Shown: in pieces, positions 35,411-47,567 of the stretch
How the letters are laid out: each line of letters starts with the position of its first letter
Numbering within the stretch: the stretch's first letter is position 1
Source of the DNA: Melitaea cinxia
Taxonomy: Eukaryota; Arthropoda; Insecta; Lepidoptera; Nymphalidae
DNA length: 64,000 bases
Direction: 5' to 3'
Assembly: GCF_905220565.1 (NCBI RefSeq)
Contig: NC_059401.1
Span: 2,629,001 to 2,693,000 of the forward strand
Notes under the pieces: model-generated
What the model saw: the letters and a program-made list of their open reading frames with translations, nothing else
The model's database searches: none
What the model was told of the DNA's origin: nothing
Made by a program: the position numbers and the translations under genes

Positions 35411-36449
35411 GAAACATTCAAATAAAATTACAGCATACTAATTTTACTACTTTGGTCAGTATTAACATGCAACATTTACGAGTTGTTGACATTATTAGGC
35501 TACACTATGCATTGCGTGTAACAATATCTCTTTAAAACATATCTCTATGATTTATCATACGCACAGCCTTTACGTTTCTCACTTAGCTAGTCAGGAAAAT
35601 CTAGGATAATCAGAGTGAGTCAATCTTATTACATATTTATTATAGTTTTTATCGTCATCATCATCATCAAATATATAATAAATAATTTTCTTTTTAGCAA
35701 CATTGTGTATATTTAATAGAAAATTAGAAGGTTTTAAGATGGTGAATAAATTCAAAGCTTTTAACGTTTAGGACTATGTATTAGAATGTCTAGATAGGAG
35801 TGCCCATTTTTAGGTGTCATTTATGATAGTCATGTTTTTTTTTTGTTATGAAAAATTATAACTAATTGATTGTAAAATATTGTAATAGAAAGGAGACTTT
35901 CTCAAGGTTTTCAAGATTAATTAAAACGATTATTTAACTGTTTTTATCCCAACGGAGCATTGTGCTGTAAGCGCATCCCCCCCAGGAGCTCTGGTTACCC
36001 AACAGAAATTACTTGAAAGCAGTATTATTTGGCTGTGATCCTCTTTAAGATTTAGGTACTATTTTGTTAGGGTTAGGTATATATGTAGGGTCAGGGTACC
36101 TCCGGCTGGCTTGAGATTCCACGCGTCGTCGGGAGGGGTGGTCTTGTGGGTGCTGCCCCTCTCTGGGTGCCGGAGCACGGATGTTTTTATTCGGGCCGGC
36201 CGTCGGGGCGAGGTGGTGCATGCTAACGCGGCCCTTTCATTTGATCGAGATACAAAGACTCAGTTCAAGCTATAGTGTAAAACGTAATCCAGTGTGTGTA
36301 TGTATAATTCACGTATGTATTAAAAACAAAGAAAATAAACATTGTTATTTTAAATTATATTAAGATATAATATCGGGTGACTGTAACTTGATACATTATC
36401 AAATACGATTTCTTTATATTAAATAAACAAATATCGTATGAAATAATAT
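35411..36449. other. No gene; retroelement pieces
   Basis: CCAGGAGCTCTGGTTACCC at 35984-36000 is a fragment of the poly(A)-tailed retroposon. A GC-rich block at 36080-36240 has no recognisable reading frame and may be an old LINE part. Confidence 0.4.
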
Positions 36450-36766
36450 AATTGTGTTTGCTCGCAAACGAAAAAAATCCGACTTCAATTACATAGACAA
36501 GTAATACAACGTAAGTACTTAGACGAAAAAATTTACAAACGCAATAGTCGTCACTACGACTTTCGAGGGTTTCCCTCGAATTCTCTGGGATCTTTTCATC
36601 AGATCCTGGTTTCCTTATCATGGTACCACACTTGAGATATCTCCTTTCCAACAAATAAAGAATTATCAAAATCCGTTCATAAACGACAAAGTTATCCTCG
36701 AACGTACATAAAAAATATATACATGGTCGAATTGAGCAACCTCCTCCTTTTTTGACGTCGGTTAAA
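36450..36766 (+). mobile_element. AACCGACTTC-family repeat
   Basis: Starts AATTGTGTTTGCTCGCAAAC and ends near CCTCCTCCTTTTTTGACGTC followed by GGTT. It is shorter than the 46615 copy because it lacks one internal module. Confidence 0.7.
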
Positions 36767-37144
36767 AATATCATATATCTGTGACGGGTCTGCCTTATTA
36801 TAAAACCCTTGTTTTTCCTTCAAAGGATGATCAGTTGAGAATCAACTTTTGTTCCGACGTCGCACATCACTTCAATAACATAATTGCTTAAAAACAAAGC
36901 TGCCTTTTAGAATTGACTAAAATTACAGAAAAATCGTTGGAATTCCCACATTGTTGGATATTTCTTCATAGTTAATGTCATGGCAACGGTGAGTCACAGG
37001 CCGTTTGTTTTGGAAATTGCAAAAACCACAATGTGTCACTGAAGTACTTTCACTTTAAAACCAGCTCCGGACACGTAACAGTTTCGAGTTTTTATGTAAT
37101 TATTAACAAAGAACTTGGCTGTCATAGTGTTTTTATGTTGAAAA

Positions 37145-37468
37145 TCTATATAAATAAATAAATAAAATTGGAGTGTCTGTTTGTAATATTAAAATAACCG
37201 ATTTTTACTAAATGCATATGGATGTATATACGGTACATATACCAAAATAACTTTTTTTACAATTTTTGTCTGTCTATCTGTCTGTGTGTTTGTTTCGGCT
37301 AATCTCTGAAACGGCTGGCTCGATCTTGACGGGACTTTCACTGGTAGATATCTGATTTAATAAAAAGTAACTTAGGCTACTTTTATTTTAGAAATTTATT
37401 TATTTTTAAATCTGCGTACTGAAGAATATTTTTTTATTCCACGCGGACGAAGTCGCGGGCACAGCTAG
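37145..37468 (+). mobile_element. Textbook non-autonomous Helitron (324 bp)
   Basis: The 5' end is A|TCTATATAAATAAATAAAAT. The 3' end is a hairpin (CGCGGACGAAGTCGCG), seven bases, then CTAG|T. Insertion is between A and T with no target duplication, as known for Helitrons. A second, degraded member of this subfamily lies at 47759-48038. Confidence 0.85.
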
Positions 37469-37925
37469 TATGATAATAAAAACGTTATAATTTATGGAAT
37501 TATTCAATTGATAGTATTTAAAACTAGACATGTGATGTCTGTGATATTTTTTAAATATTTAAAATGGATTAATAAAATAATATTGTTCTGTACTGGTACT
37601 TAAAGTAAAAAATTACCCGTAATAATTTTTTTTAAATTTTTTATTCGATAAATTTTGAAACGACCGAAAACAGGAGTTTAAAATCATAAATCAACTATAT
37701 ATAATATAACCGCAATAAATTATGTATACACTTCCATCTGTGATATGCTACTGCTGGGCATAGCTCTCTTTCCCCATGTAGGAGAAGGATCAGAGCTTAA
37801 TAATTATGTATAATATATGTGTGTCAAAATATATAAAATTCATATTTTATAATTATTCAATTTATTGAAAACTTCTTTACGCACATTGTTTTTTAATGTT
37901 TACGCGAATTTTACTCATTGATATG
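37469..37925. other. No gene; SINE fragment
   Basis: A minus-strand RTE-tailed SINE fragment (CTGCTGGGCATAGCTCTCTT) lies at 37745-37800. Confidence 0.5.
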
Positions 37926-38045
37926 AAACAACTTTTTCGGTTTATTAACAGTCCTCCCGTGACCATCGTTGCTGTGAAGTATTCGAAACGTCGGGCATCT
38001 GAAAAAGTTAATAAGCCGCGATGAAATCCGAAAAAGTTGTTTCAT
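37926..38045 (+). mobile_element. CCGACGTTTCGG-type repeat, copy
   Basis: It begins TGAAACAACTTTTTCGGTTT and ends in the inverse CCGAAAAAGTTGTTTCA, so the unit has 17-bp terminal inverted repeats, with GAAACGTCGGGCATC in between. Confidence 0.6.
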
Positions 38046-38047
38046 TT

Positions 38048-38265
38048 CTTTACGCACGCTTGACTTAGAGTGTAAGCTGGTGAATGCGCAACGAGCGCGT
38101 TACAAAAAGTGTAATCGGGCGAGGCGAACGGAGCGGGAGAGGTGCGAGCACACATTTTCTTTCTCTCTTTCTCTCATAGCCAGTTACGTTTCGTATATCT
38201 AAGACACAGTGCAGTCCTATTGCAAAAGAAGTTTTATTTCAGTCGCATGGTCTAAAGCACACTCA
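38048..38265. mobile_element. Short MITE (TGAAGTAAAACTT family)
   Basis: Inverse orientation to 13773-13936; it contains ATCGGGCGAGGCGAACGGAG and ends GGTCTAAAGCACACTC. Confidence 0.6.
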
Positions 38266-38504
38266 TTTTTTTTCAATTTTATAACAAATGCTGTTTTCAA
38301 AGCAAAATTGTTTCTAAGCTCAACTTATCCGTATAATTTTTCTTTTTATATTTTGCTAGGTCCTGGCACTCGTTTTTTTTACGAATTTTCAAAGTATTCT
38401 TTAACTAAAGATAATAATTTGCTCTTCATTATTAAAATTTGTATTTAGGACATGTTTAAACTTTTTTAATCGCTATTGATTGACTAAGAACTCTTTAATG
38501 ATGC

Positions 38505-38695
38505 CTCTTTCTGCATGTAGGAGAAACACCTCGTTGTATCATTGCAGCTTGGTGGATATACCTATTTCCCAATATGAGTAACGATCGATATCAAGTTGTT
38601 TATAATAACAACCGGGACCGACAGATTAACGACCTCTCAAAAAATATTGATCATGAAGAGGTCTATGCCCAGCAGTGGCACGTTACAGGCTGCAT
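38505..38695 (-). mobile_element. RTE-tailed SINE pieces
   Basis: It has the CTCTTTCTGCATGTAGGAGA segment and, at 38650-38690, GGTCTATGCCCAGCAGTGGC plus GTTACAGGCTGCATC in the opposite orientation. This suggests two fragments side by side. Confidence 0.5.
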
Positions 38696-38764
38696 CAAGC
38701 TGCTGATATAATTATATATTATCAAATATATGTTACAATATTCGTACTAATTCCAAATTACATC

Positions 38765-38980
38765 TTTGTGCCGTTTGTAGTCGAAACACTTGGACCTTGG
38801 AGTAGCAGTGCTAAAAATTTTTTGAATAAGATAACTCCTCGCCTTATTTCCGCCACTGGTGACAAGAGGGCTTGGTGCATTTTTGCCCAGAGAATCGGCA
38901 TAGCGATTCAACGGGGAAACGCTGCCAGCATTTTTGGCACAATTCCACGCGGACATGATTTATACCAAAACTATCTGTAA
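38765..38980 (+). pseudogene. Non-LTR retroelement ORF C-terminal remnant
   Basis: The frame reads FVVETLGPWSSSAKNFLNKI and then RIGIAIQRGNAASIFGT, ending at TAA 38978-38980. This VETLGxW...QRISxAIQRGNAAS pattern is a C-terminal signature I associate with mobile-element reverse transcriptases of several invertebrate LINEs. The upstream domains are absent. An AATAAA follows at about 39021. It is a 5'-truncated copy rather than a host gene. Confidence 0.6.
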
Positions 38981-39059
38981 ATATTTAGTTCTTAAGTTGT
39001 GAATTGTAAAATGTATAATGTTTAATAAACTATTGTTATTTATTATAAAGTTTTTTTTC

Positions 39060-39530
39060 GTTCTGTTACACTAATTGATAATTTAATGGGGTCACTGTAT
39101 AATCCCTCAATCCGCAATGAAGATATGCGTGGTAAATTAAGCTCTAAATATTCTTCCCATTTAAAAATACTTATAAAAGGGTTTCCATATCAGACATTTA
39201 TAGAATGTTTCAGTACAGTTCAGTTCAATATGCTCTCGCAAGAACATCTTAAACAATTAAAGCCGATTTACACCCACGATCAAAACAATCAGCGCACGAT
39301 GTCTTCGACCGGCAAGAATCTTGGATATGAAATGTCGAGTAATAAAATGCCCCTTGCCGGAAGATCACACAGCACGCATCGTAACGATCCAATACTTTTC
39401 ACGTATCGCATGCGGCCGCTATTCGTTTAATTAGCTGAAAAAAAACGCGTCACGGCTTCGATTCGCGCGTTTTTTCCTCGCGCGCCCGTCTGGAAACGCA
39501 CGCGCCAACGTTACTTTTTTTTTTAAAGTA
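39060..39530. other. Unidentified block with a 114-codon frame
   Basis: The frame at 39086-39430 matches no family I know. A GC-rich palindrome-prone segment (AACGCGTCACGGC ... CGCGCGTTTTTTCC) follows at 39440-39510. This could be the end of a DNA transposon whose other end I cannot find. Treat as unassigned. Confidence 0.25.
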
Positions 39531-40841
39531 ATGCATTAATTTTTAATGCAATAGAGATCAATGCCCCGTGTTTATAATCTGTGAACTTGTATGTTATGTT
39601 TTCTATTAAATTTCTTTTGTATGGGGCTAAAACAGAAAATATGTAATTTTATTTTCTACCAAGAAATTTACTTTTTAATGTAATTTATAAATATTGTCAC
39701 GTAGCTTGATTACTTATATTGAAAACATTTCGAATCTTAAAATTAGCAAAGACGTTCTGCATAATTTGTCGAACTAAACTTGAGAAAATAAGTGGTTTTA
39801 TTTCATTTGCAACTGCTGAATACATAAATCAGCAAGACATTATCCTAGGTCGTGTCCTTAAACCAACGAACTAAGCGGGCTAAGGACCTCTGACTGAAGG
39901 TCAGTCAGCCGTTGGCATAATTCACTTATCTCGGGTCACAGCAAGGAGAGTCGTCGACCCGAACTGCCAAGGTGTCCTGCCCTACATTGTTATTAAACCT
40001 AGCTTCTATTAGAACACGAAAACACATTTTATATGTATCTATACTATGTATCTATATATATATATATATATATTTATATATAGATACGAGAAGTGATTTA
40101 TAGTCGTAGGTAACAGTTGTTTTTCGATTTTAGCAATACCTAATAAGCTATACCTACCCTAAGCAATAAGTGAAAGTGAATTTCTAATTTCAATGTTTGT
40201 GTTATTAACAATATTATCTCTATTTTCTATATCTGTATGATTTCTTCCAGCACAGCCGAAAAGGAATAATTACAAACAGAGCATAGAAGACACTATATGT
40301 TTATTTATTAATTAATAATATTTTTACTTTAATAAGCATTGCCTAATGAACAAAATTTACTCATACTATGCGCTAACCTAAAATATACTACAAAGTAGTT
40401 TAGAAAATAAAGTAATAGTAAACTAAGAAGTTGTTAGTGTATGACCCTATATTATAGAAGTAGAGATAGAAAGTAGAACAGATGTAAGTTATGTAATATT
40501 ATTATTATTATAGTGTATATAAAAAAAAGATTGTAAATAAAAACATCATGCCCAAACCCCGCACAATTTCCCAGGTGTTCATAAAATAAGCAATAGAAGT
40601 ATAATAGTAGGTTGGGAACCCACCCAGTGTGTGAATATGGAAAGTATGAAAGAAAGAAATTAGTATGCAGAATGAAAGTGCGAGAAGAATAAATGCGAGA
40701 ACTAGTATGGATGAGTAGTTTAAGCACAGACTCCGACCCCATGTCGGGGGTATAATATTAAAAAAAAGCCTAAAATATACTTACCATTGTCCTGTCCTGT
40801 TTACAATCAAATTGTTTTAGGTAAATACAGAATAAACAATA
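39531..40841. other. AT-rich stretch, no gene seen
   Basis: It contains a TA run near 40055. A possible retroposon end lies at 40600-40770 (CCGACCCCATGTCGGGGGTA hairpin, then an A run). Nothing coding was found. Confidence 0.4.
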
Positions 40842-41130
40842 CAATTGTGTTTGCTCGCAAACGCAAAATAGAAACAATTTCAATTACATCGGCAAGTAAT
40901 ACAACGTAGGTAGACGGAAAAATAGTCAAGAAAATACGCATTATCAAAGATTAGTAAAAAAGTAGTCATCATAATTATCTTAATCAAATTTAAATGGAAC
41001 CGCAAGACAAGAACAGTTTTCGATGAAAACAAGAATCATCAAAATCGGTACACCCAGCAAAAAGTTTGACGTACATAATAAATAAAAAATACAGTCGAAT
41101 TAAGAACCCCCTCCTTTTCTTGAAGTCGGC
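40842..41130 (+). mobile_element. AACCGACTTC-family repeat, short copy
   Basis: It runs from ATTGTGTTTGCTCGCAAACG to GAACCCCCTCCTTTTCTTGA and a GTCGG end. Confidence 0.65.
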
Positions 41131-41388
41131 CCAAAAGAACAAATATCTCTATGATGCAGAGAGTATAAGGATATATTTTTTAATTACTTATTTGTTTGTA
41201 GTCAATAAACTTTGAAATAACTAATTTCAATAATTCTTAGCTTTAGAAAGCTTCATTAATCAGAATTAAATTAGGCTCTTACTTATCGTGAAGTCCCGAC
41301 TCACCGTGAGCGAACACGTGACTAATTGACTATAGCGTCTAAACTCTGCCATGACGCCGAAATATGTAGAGTTTCAAATCTTAATAAG

Positions 41389-41580
41389 GTAGGGCATATC
41401 AGGACGTATCCTGCTCAAAATCTGGAGCAGGCCGACTGGAGAAGCTTACCAACCTCGCCAAAGATACTAAATAATACTGCCCTTTAAAGTGTCGTGTTCC
41501 TGCGGTGAGTAAGTTATCTGGAGTTTCCGGGGATGGTCTGGAATAGAGTCGACAACGCGTGTGCGATGATTTTAGTGTTA
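41389..41580 (+). mobile_element. Poly(A)-tailed retroposon, diverged copy
   Basis: It begins GGTAGGGCATATCAGGACGT and contains GGAGCAGGCCGACTGGAGAA and GTCGACAACGCGTGTGCGAT; same family as 58320-58608. Confidence 0.6.
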
Positions 41581-42261
41581 GAGTTTATGCTAAGGTGGTC
41601 CGGTGCCTCCCTAGTCTTAAAAAAATTACAATGGTGATAAGTTCCGTGTAAGTAAAAGCGTTGATAGTGATTATACGAATAAAAGCTTATATTTAATTAG
41701 GCTATAAAAGATCAGATTGTTAGTTCTTGTGGCGGAACAGTATCCATAAGCGTGTAGAAACGTAAGGAATGTCATATTAAAAAAATGTTAGTTAAAAGAA
41801 AAACTAATAGAATATGACTAGTCTCTCAAAGAATGATTTTTCACAGTTCATAAAGCAATTTTAATTAAAAAGTAAACCAGCGAAGAAAAATGATTTTTCT
41901 TTTAAACAAAAGCGTTCGTTAAAAGAAGTAATGAATAATAAATGCAAGAGTAGTTTTATAATTATTTGAATGATTTAAATAATTCTATACGTTGTTTTAT
42001 TTTACATTAAATATTAAAAATAATAGTAATAATATAATGTTTTATTTTATTCATATACCTTAACTTTTGTTTCAAAACGTGCACAATATTTTTGAAACAA
42101 CCGGTAGATAATTGTGAAACATCTGGTGGGTAATGGTATACCTTGTAACATTGTGTTTAAAAAAAAAGAATTACATTATGAAGGGCTTCAACACCTTTTA
42201 CCTTTTTATTATAAATCCTACTAAAATACAAACTTATTCTTTACAAAAAAAATCACTTTAA
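41581..42261. other. AT-rich stretch, no gene seen
   Basis: No feature could be supported. Confidence 0.45.
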
Positions 42262-42738
42262 CTCTCGACAAAATTTAAATGATACGATGACCACATGATA
42301 AACAAAAGCTTTCGATTAAATTAAAAATTATCAAAATCGGTACACCAAGTAAAAAGTGTTTGAGGATTTTTGAGAGTTTCCCTCGATTTCTCCGGAACTC
42401 CGTCATCAGATCCTGGTTTCCTTATCATGGTACTAAACTAGGGATATCTCCTTTCTAACAAAAAAAGAATTATCAAAATCGGTACATGCAGTAGAAAGTT
42501 ATGCGGTATAATACAACGTAGGTCGACGAAAAAAGCGTCAAGTAAAAACGCATTATTAGATATAACTCGAAAAGTAGTTGTTAGATCTCAAATAAATTCA
42601 AATGGGACCAAACGCCACACGCCACCTTTCGATTAAAAAAAATCTTGAAATCGGTCCACCCAGTCAAAAGTTTTGAAGTAACACACATAAAAAAAATACA
42701 GTCGAATTGAGAACCTCCTCCTTTTTTGGAAGTCGGTT
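42262..42738 (+). mobile_element. AACCGACTTC-family repeat, 5'-incomplete
   Basis: It lacks the hairpin end but has both internal modules (ACAACGTAGGTCGACGAAAA, GTAGTTGTTAGATCTCAAAT) and the GAGAACCTCCTCCTTTTTTG to GTCGGTT end. Confidence 0.65.
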
Positions 42739-43676
42739 CAAAAGAAACTGAATTTTCTATTTAAGTCGAAAAACTGCTTTGAAACTTAAACTTCCTTATA
42801 ACTTCCATATTTAGAACTTTATATTAATTTCACGTAAATAGTAGAAATGGTCAATTTCGATAAATTTTTGACGATGCCATATCGCGAAAATAAGTTTAAT
42901 CCACAAATTATTAAATCAAAGGTTTAACGACTAATGAATCATAAGATGAAGTAAAATACGATAATTTATAGTCATGCTACGGTTCAGTCGATATAAGACG
43001 GAGAAATAAAGAAAATATTAAGTTTTAACTCTCCTGTAAAATTCGTCATTGTGTACTTATGACTTTTTTGCCACTTTTGGTTACGCCGTATTGCAGTATC
43101 AACTGCTATATGACCGGAAATTAAAAATATAATAAAAAGTTCACCGTTTTATCTTTATCTGTGCTTCCTAGTTGTACCATAAACACCAGGATATGTCCAT
43201 TGTTCATAATTCATCTATGCGATGATCAGTCTATCGCAACGCACGCGATGATTTTTTGTTAGTTAGGCCAAGCGAGCGACGGCGAGGAAAAAGTGTAAAT
43301 GAGAGAACGGTACAAGGCATACGTTTGTGTAGGGGATGTTCTTGCGTTTAAGATTATATGCATTTATTCCATATTATAGTGCATATGGAAGTTTTAATTA
43401 AAGCTTGTTTGTTAAGCTTAATTAATTTTCAATTTTTTCTGATTATAAAGCTTGCTAATGTTTGTATGCGATAATGGGGGTGATGACTCCTATAAAATCT
43501 ATTTTACTTCCGGTAATCATATTATTTATAGAGGATTCACAAATCTTTTGTATAACTGTAATTAAGAGGCAATTGTTACTACTTAATCACCGCTATAACC
43601 TATACCTTCAACACATAGGTCCCATGTCCATTTATTTAAACTAAAACAGTAATAAATAACTATATATATTAATTTA
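42739..43676. other. No gene seen
   Basis: A GC-richer patch at 43210-43330 was inspected in all frames without a recognisable exon. Confidence 0.45.
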
Positions 43677-44124
43677 CTAGTGACCCGCCCCGGCTTCGCA
43701 CGGGTGCAATTCTGATACTAAATATACTACAGAATGTCTTTATTTATAGTATGAAGCTAGCTTATACCATGGTTATTAATATAATAACAACATTTAAATA
43801 TGCGTCGTTAGATTACACGTTGTTACAAAATGCGTTGAAGAAATAAAGGGTCACTGCTCGTTCCTCGTAGGTATTAGCGTGATAATTTGTAGCATATATG
43901 TTGACCCGACTTCTTAATAATATTCGTGCCAAATCGGAAGTAAATCCATGCGGTACTTCTTGAGTTTATCCCGGACATACATACAGACAAACAGACAAAC
44001 ACAAAAATTCTAAAAACTATATTTTTGGCTTCGGTATCGATTTTAGATCAAACGCCAAGTATTCTTTTAAAAAAATATTCAATGTACAGTTTTGACTTTC
44101 CTACCATTTTATTATATGTATAGA
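43677..44124 (-). mobile_element. Non-autonomous Helitron (448 bp)
   Basis: It starts A|CTAG with TGACCCGCCCCGGCTTCGCA and ends GTATAGA|T. From about 43745 on it is closely similar to 1981-2351. Confidence 0.8.
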
Positions 44125-44163
44125 TGATACTTTTTAATAGTTTCTAAGAAAAACTCACAAATA

Positions 44164-45060
44164 TTAGGTCGTGGAAAAAGTTTTTTCGTATTTTATACAG
44201 AAATTCAAGGTCAGATTTTTGCAAAATTTATTTTGATTAAGTATAATCTTTATGAACCATTTTGTTCGATAGCTTGCCGCCATTTCCTAGGTGGCATACA
44301 CAAGGTGACAGGTTCCGTTGCTGTAGAAATTTTGGGACTATTACAACTGTTGAGAGTCGATGTCGTATTCGATGTTTTTATCCGGAGGTAAAAGCTCGTA
44401 ATGAATGTTGCTGTAGCGACATCTATCGCCGCAACATACGAACTAGAGAAAACTGACGTATCCTACATCGCGATATCTAAGTTATCCGAAGATTTAACAT
44501 ATATTCAAGAACCCGACAACAACTGTGGGGGCCACCAGACACAACACCCGTCTGGTAGGAGGATTCTCCGTTTGAGATGGCGGACGAGGAACTCAACACC
44601 CCGTTCCTCACATTCCCCCAAAATGCCCTTCCAATCCTACCATATACTCAACATTACCTTATTGCTTGTCAACCCGCATTTCGCGATTGTCTGTGCAGTT
44701 TGACTGACCTTTGACCACGATCTCTTTTGTACATTCTTATCGTAGGTAATCGAAAAATGGTCCGATATAATTATGTCTTAAGAGAGATTTGCAAATGAGT
44801 ACATGGTCCATTAGGTGTCTTTCAGTTAGTTCATGTGCCACTCTTATATCAAGCTTTTTTGTATAGCCAGCCTTTTCAAATAGGTCAAAACTGTTTTATA
44901 GTTAATTCTCAGATCTTCATCTATATTGTAATTACTCAAATATCGATCTAGCTCCACTTTTTCAAAAATGTCATCACTATTATCCGTAACTGGGCGCCCT
45001 GAGCGAATGCATCTTTGACATCATTATTTCCAGAGCGAAAACAATATAACCAATTTTTTA
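44164..45060 (-). pseudogene. Decayed mariner transposon
   Basis: The plus-strand left end is TA|TTAGGTCGTGGAAAAAGTTT, a mariner-like terminal repeat. Minus-strand frames then show, in broken pieces, the transposase C-terminus (a PPRKWRQAIEQNGSY segment just inside it). After unrelated inserted sequence (about 44290-44700) come N-terminal parts: HELTERHLMDHVLICKSLLR near 44770-44840, GRPVTDNSDDIFEKVELDRY near 44940-45000 and a CFRSGNNDVKDA piece near 45020-45050. There are several frameshifts and the catalytic centre is not found. The right terminal repeat was not located. Confidence 0.65.
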
Positions 45061-45514
45061 TTAGTGTGTGTGTCTGTGTTACAATTTTATTCACGGCTTA
45101 CATCGCAATTTTTTCTATTTTAAAGAAAAACTTTAAAATTTAATTTGTGTGTTTCTTCGTTGGATTATTCCATTTTGGCGGGCAGAAAAACAAATGAAAA
45201 ATGGCGGGAAACTGTTTTTTACTTTTTAATTTTAATTTTAAAGTATCAAATGTTCATGGCTTCAAAACCAGCTACTTAGAAAAAATACCACCAACAAGAT
45301 TTTATTGCAACTTTTTAACAAAAAAACTTTTTAACAAAAAATGAAACCGCAGAAAAAACTGAAAAGCAAAAAATAATACACCTTTTTTATTTAACGTTAG
45401 TAACTAACTTCTTAATGTAATGAAACTATATATAAGTATATATTTTTGTAAATAGTTGAGTTTTTAATTAACCAAGTTCTTAAACTAATATAAGTATAGC
45501 TATGTAATTTTGAG
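45061..45514. other. AT-rich stretch, no gene seen
   Basis: It may contain the eroded right end of the mariner copy; no clear terminus was found. Confidence 0.4.
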
Positions 45515-45725
45515 TTGGAGGAGAAGTCTGGCCTTTTCACCGAGGCTAGCCGGTCGCTGGAGGGATCCTGTTGCCTGCAGATCCGGGACCCTCCAATTAA
45601 AGCAGCTGAAGGCTCCCGCAGGGGTTTGCTCGATATTGCACCCCCAAGTGCTGAAGCCGACATATGGTCTAGGACTGCCTACCCGGGCGTCCTGGATATC
45701 ACCCGTAAATGGGTTAAAAAAAAGT
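45515..45725 (+). mobile_element. Retroposon 3' end with poly(A), copy 2
   Basis: It is closely similar to 14095-14292 through CTGGAGGGATCCTGTTGCCT, GGCTCCCGCAGGGGTTTGCT and ATCACCCGTAAATGGG, then an A run. Confidence 0.65.
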
Positions 45726-46614
45726 AATTTTGAGTCGGCGCCAAACAAACAATTAATGTAAGCGAGAGCTATAAATTTGAGAGCTATTAAATTTCATATA
45801 ATGCTTCTTTAAACATTGTTTGTTGTATAATATAAATACTTAAAAAAAGCAGGCTTTATATACCTACAAGGGCAGGCCTACAATAAAAAAGAATTATCAA
45901 AATCGGACTATTCTGTAAAAAATTTGCGTGGTCATACCTTACAATCAGTGAGTAAACAATCAACCATCCCCCGTTTTTCTACCCCTAGGGTTGGATTTTT
46001 ATTTTCAAATTTATATGGGACCAAATTCGGGGTATACTCTTTCCAATAAAAATCAAAATCGGACTATTCTGTAAAAAGTTATGCGTGGTCATATATAAAA
46101 AAATATACGCGTCGACTTGAGAACCTCCTCCGTTTTTTCGTCAGTTAAAAATAGGAAAAGACTTTTTCCTTTTTTACCTATTATATTTTTTCCGTAACGA
46201 AAGAACTTTTTTTATAGAACCTTATAAGTACTTAGAGGAATTCCTAATTATTTATTATATATGAATATTTTTAGCTTGATTCACTAAAAAAAAATTATTT
46301 AATATATTCTAATTATTTATTGAACTTTAAAATTTGAAAAGCGTATTATTTCGTCATTACTATTTATTTTGATGGGCTTTATTTCCATTTTTCTTTTGCA
46401 GACAGTTAATGAACTTGAAATAAATGTTGAACATTATTATTTATTTTTATGCTTATCTGTTGTCTTAAAAGGTCGTTTTTAAAGATATCAAATTTTTTAT
46501 ACCCACACACTTCAAGTTTATTATTATTTGTTATCTAAATGTTTTAAAATAGACAACCATTGTTAAATTTCGCAAGGAAAATATTTTTTTAAGCTTTTTT
46601 AGCTTTTAATAAAT
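45726..46614. other. No gene; partial AACCGACTTC-family copy
   Basis: At 45890-46146 there are ATTATCAAAATCGGACTATT (repeated) and GAGAACCTCCTCCGTTTTTT, a variant of the repeat family ending at 46615. The rest is AT-rich. Confidence 0.5.
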
Positions 46615-47228
46615 AATTGTGTTTGCTCGCAAACGAAAAAAAATCGACTTCAATTACATCGACAAGTAATACAACGTAGATCGACGAAAAAATAGCCAAG
46701 CAACTACGCGTTATCAAAGATTACTCAAAAAGTAGTTATCAGATCTCGATAAAATTTATATGTGACCACATGATAAACATCAGCTTTCGATTAAATTAAA
46801 AATTATGAAAATCGGTACACCCAGTAAAAAGTTATTACGGATTTTCGAAAGTTTCCCTCGATTTCTCTGGGATCCCATCGTCAGATCCTGGTTTCCTTAT
46901 CACGGTACCAAACTAGGGATATCCCCTTTCCAACAAAAAAAGAATTATCAAAATCGGTACATACAGTAGAAAGTTATGCGGTATAATACAACGTAGGTCG
47001 ACGAAAAAAGCATCAAGTAAAAACGCATTATTAGATATAACTCGAAAAGTAGTTGTTAGATCTCAAATAAATTTAAATGGGACCAATTGGCACACACCAC
47101 CTTTCGATTAAAACAAAATTTGTCGAAATCGGTCCACCCGGTCAAAAGTTCTGATGTAACATACATAAAAAAAAAAAAAAAAAAATACAGTCGAATTGAG
47201 AACCTCCTCCTTTTTTGGAAGTCGGTTA
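46615..47228 (+). mobile_element. AACCGACTTC-family repeat, full-length copy
   Basis: It starts AATTGTGTTTGCTCGCAAAC, a 6-bp-stem hairpin, then a CGACTTC box. It ends at GGAAGTCGGTT, the inverted box. Inside, a module of about 330 bp is represented twice in diverged form (ACAACGTAGATCGACGAAAA, then ACAACGTAGGTCGACGAAAA). It is nearly identical to the copy at 62366-62986, which suggests recent spread. No coding capacity; the transposition class is not clear. Confidence 0.75.
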
Positions 47229-47567
47229 AAAATGTAATTACTTCAAGGTTATAAAATTATTGTGATTAAAAGAAAAATAATTTTCGCTCTTATTACAACA
47301 TCGCAAATATGCAAGTTTAGTAAGTTCTTATATTTGGAACTCCATCTATAAAGGGACAAAGGGTAAAAAAGAGCTTAACGAGTTTCTTTTTTTTTTTACT
47401 TAGTAAAATAATAATCAACACATAAATTACCGGTATTGTAAGTTTAATGTGATTTTTTTTTAATTATACTGTCTTAAGCCCTACTGGAATACACGATTTG
47501 CAGATTATTTTTTATTGATTAACATTAATTATATAAGCTATGAGAATCAATAAATATTGATCACTTT

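Noticed and set aside
36355..36774. 139-codon minus-strand frame
   Set aside because: It covers an AACCGACTTC-family repeat copy; other copies do not keep the frame.
37926..38045. Possible hammerhead ribozyme (GAAAC-GTC segment as in Penelope-like elements)
   Set aside because: The CTGATGA core strand is absent in all three copies (16375, 26987, 37926), so no catalytic core can form.
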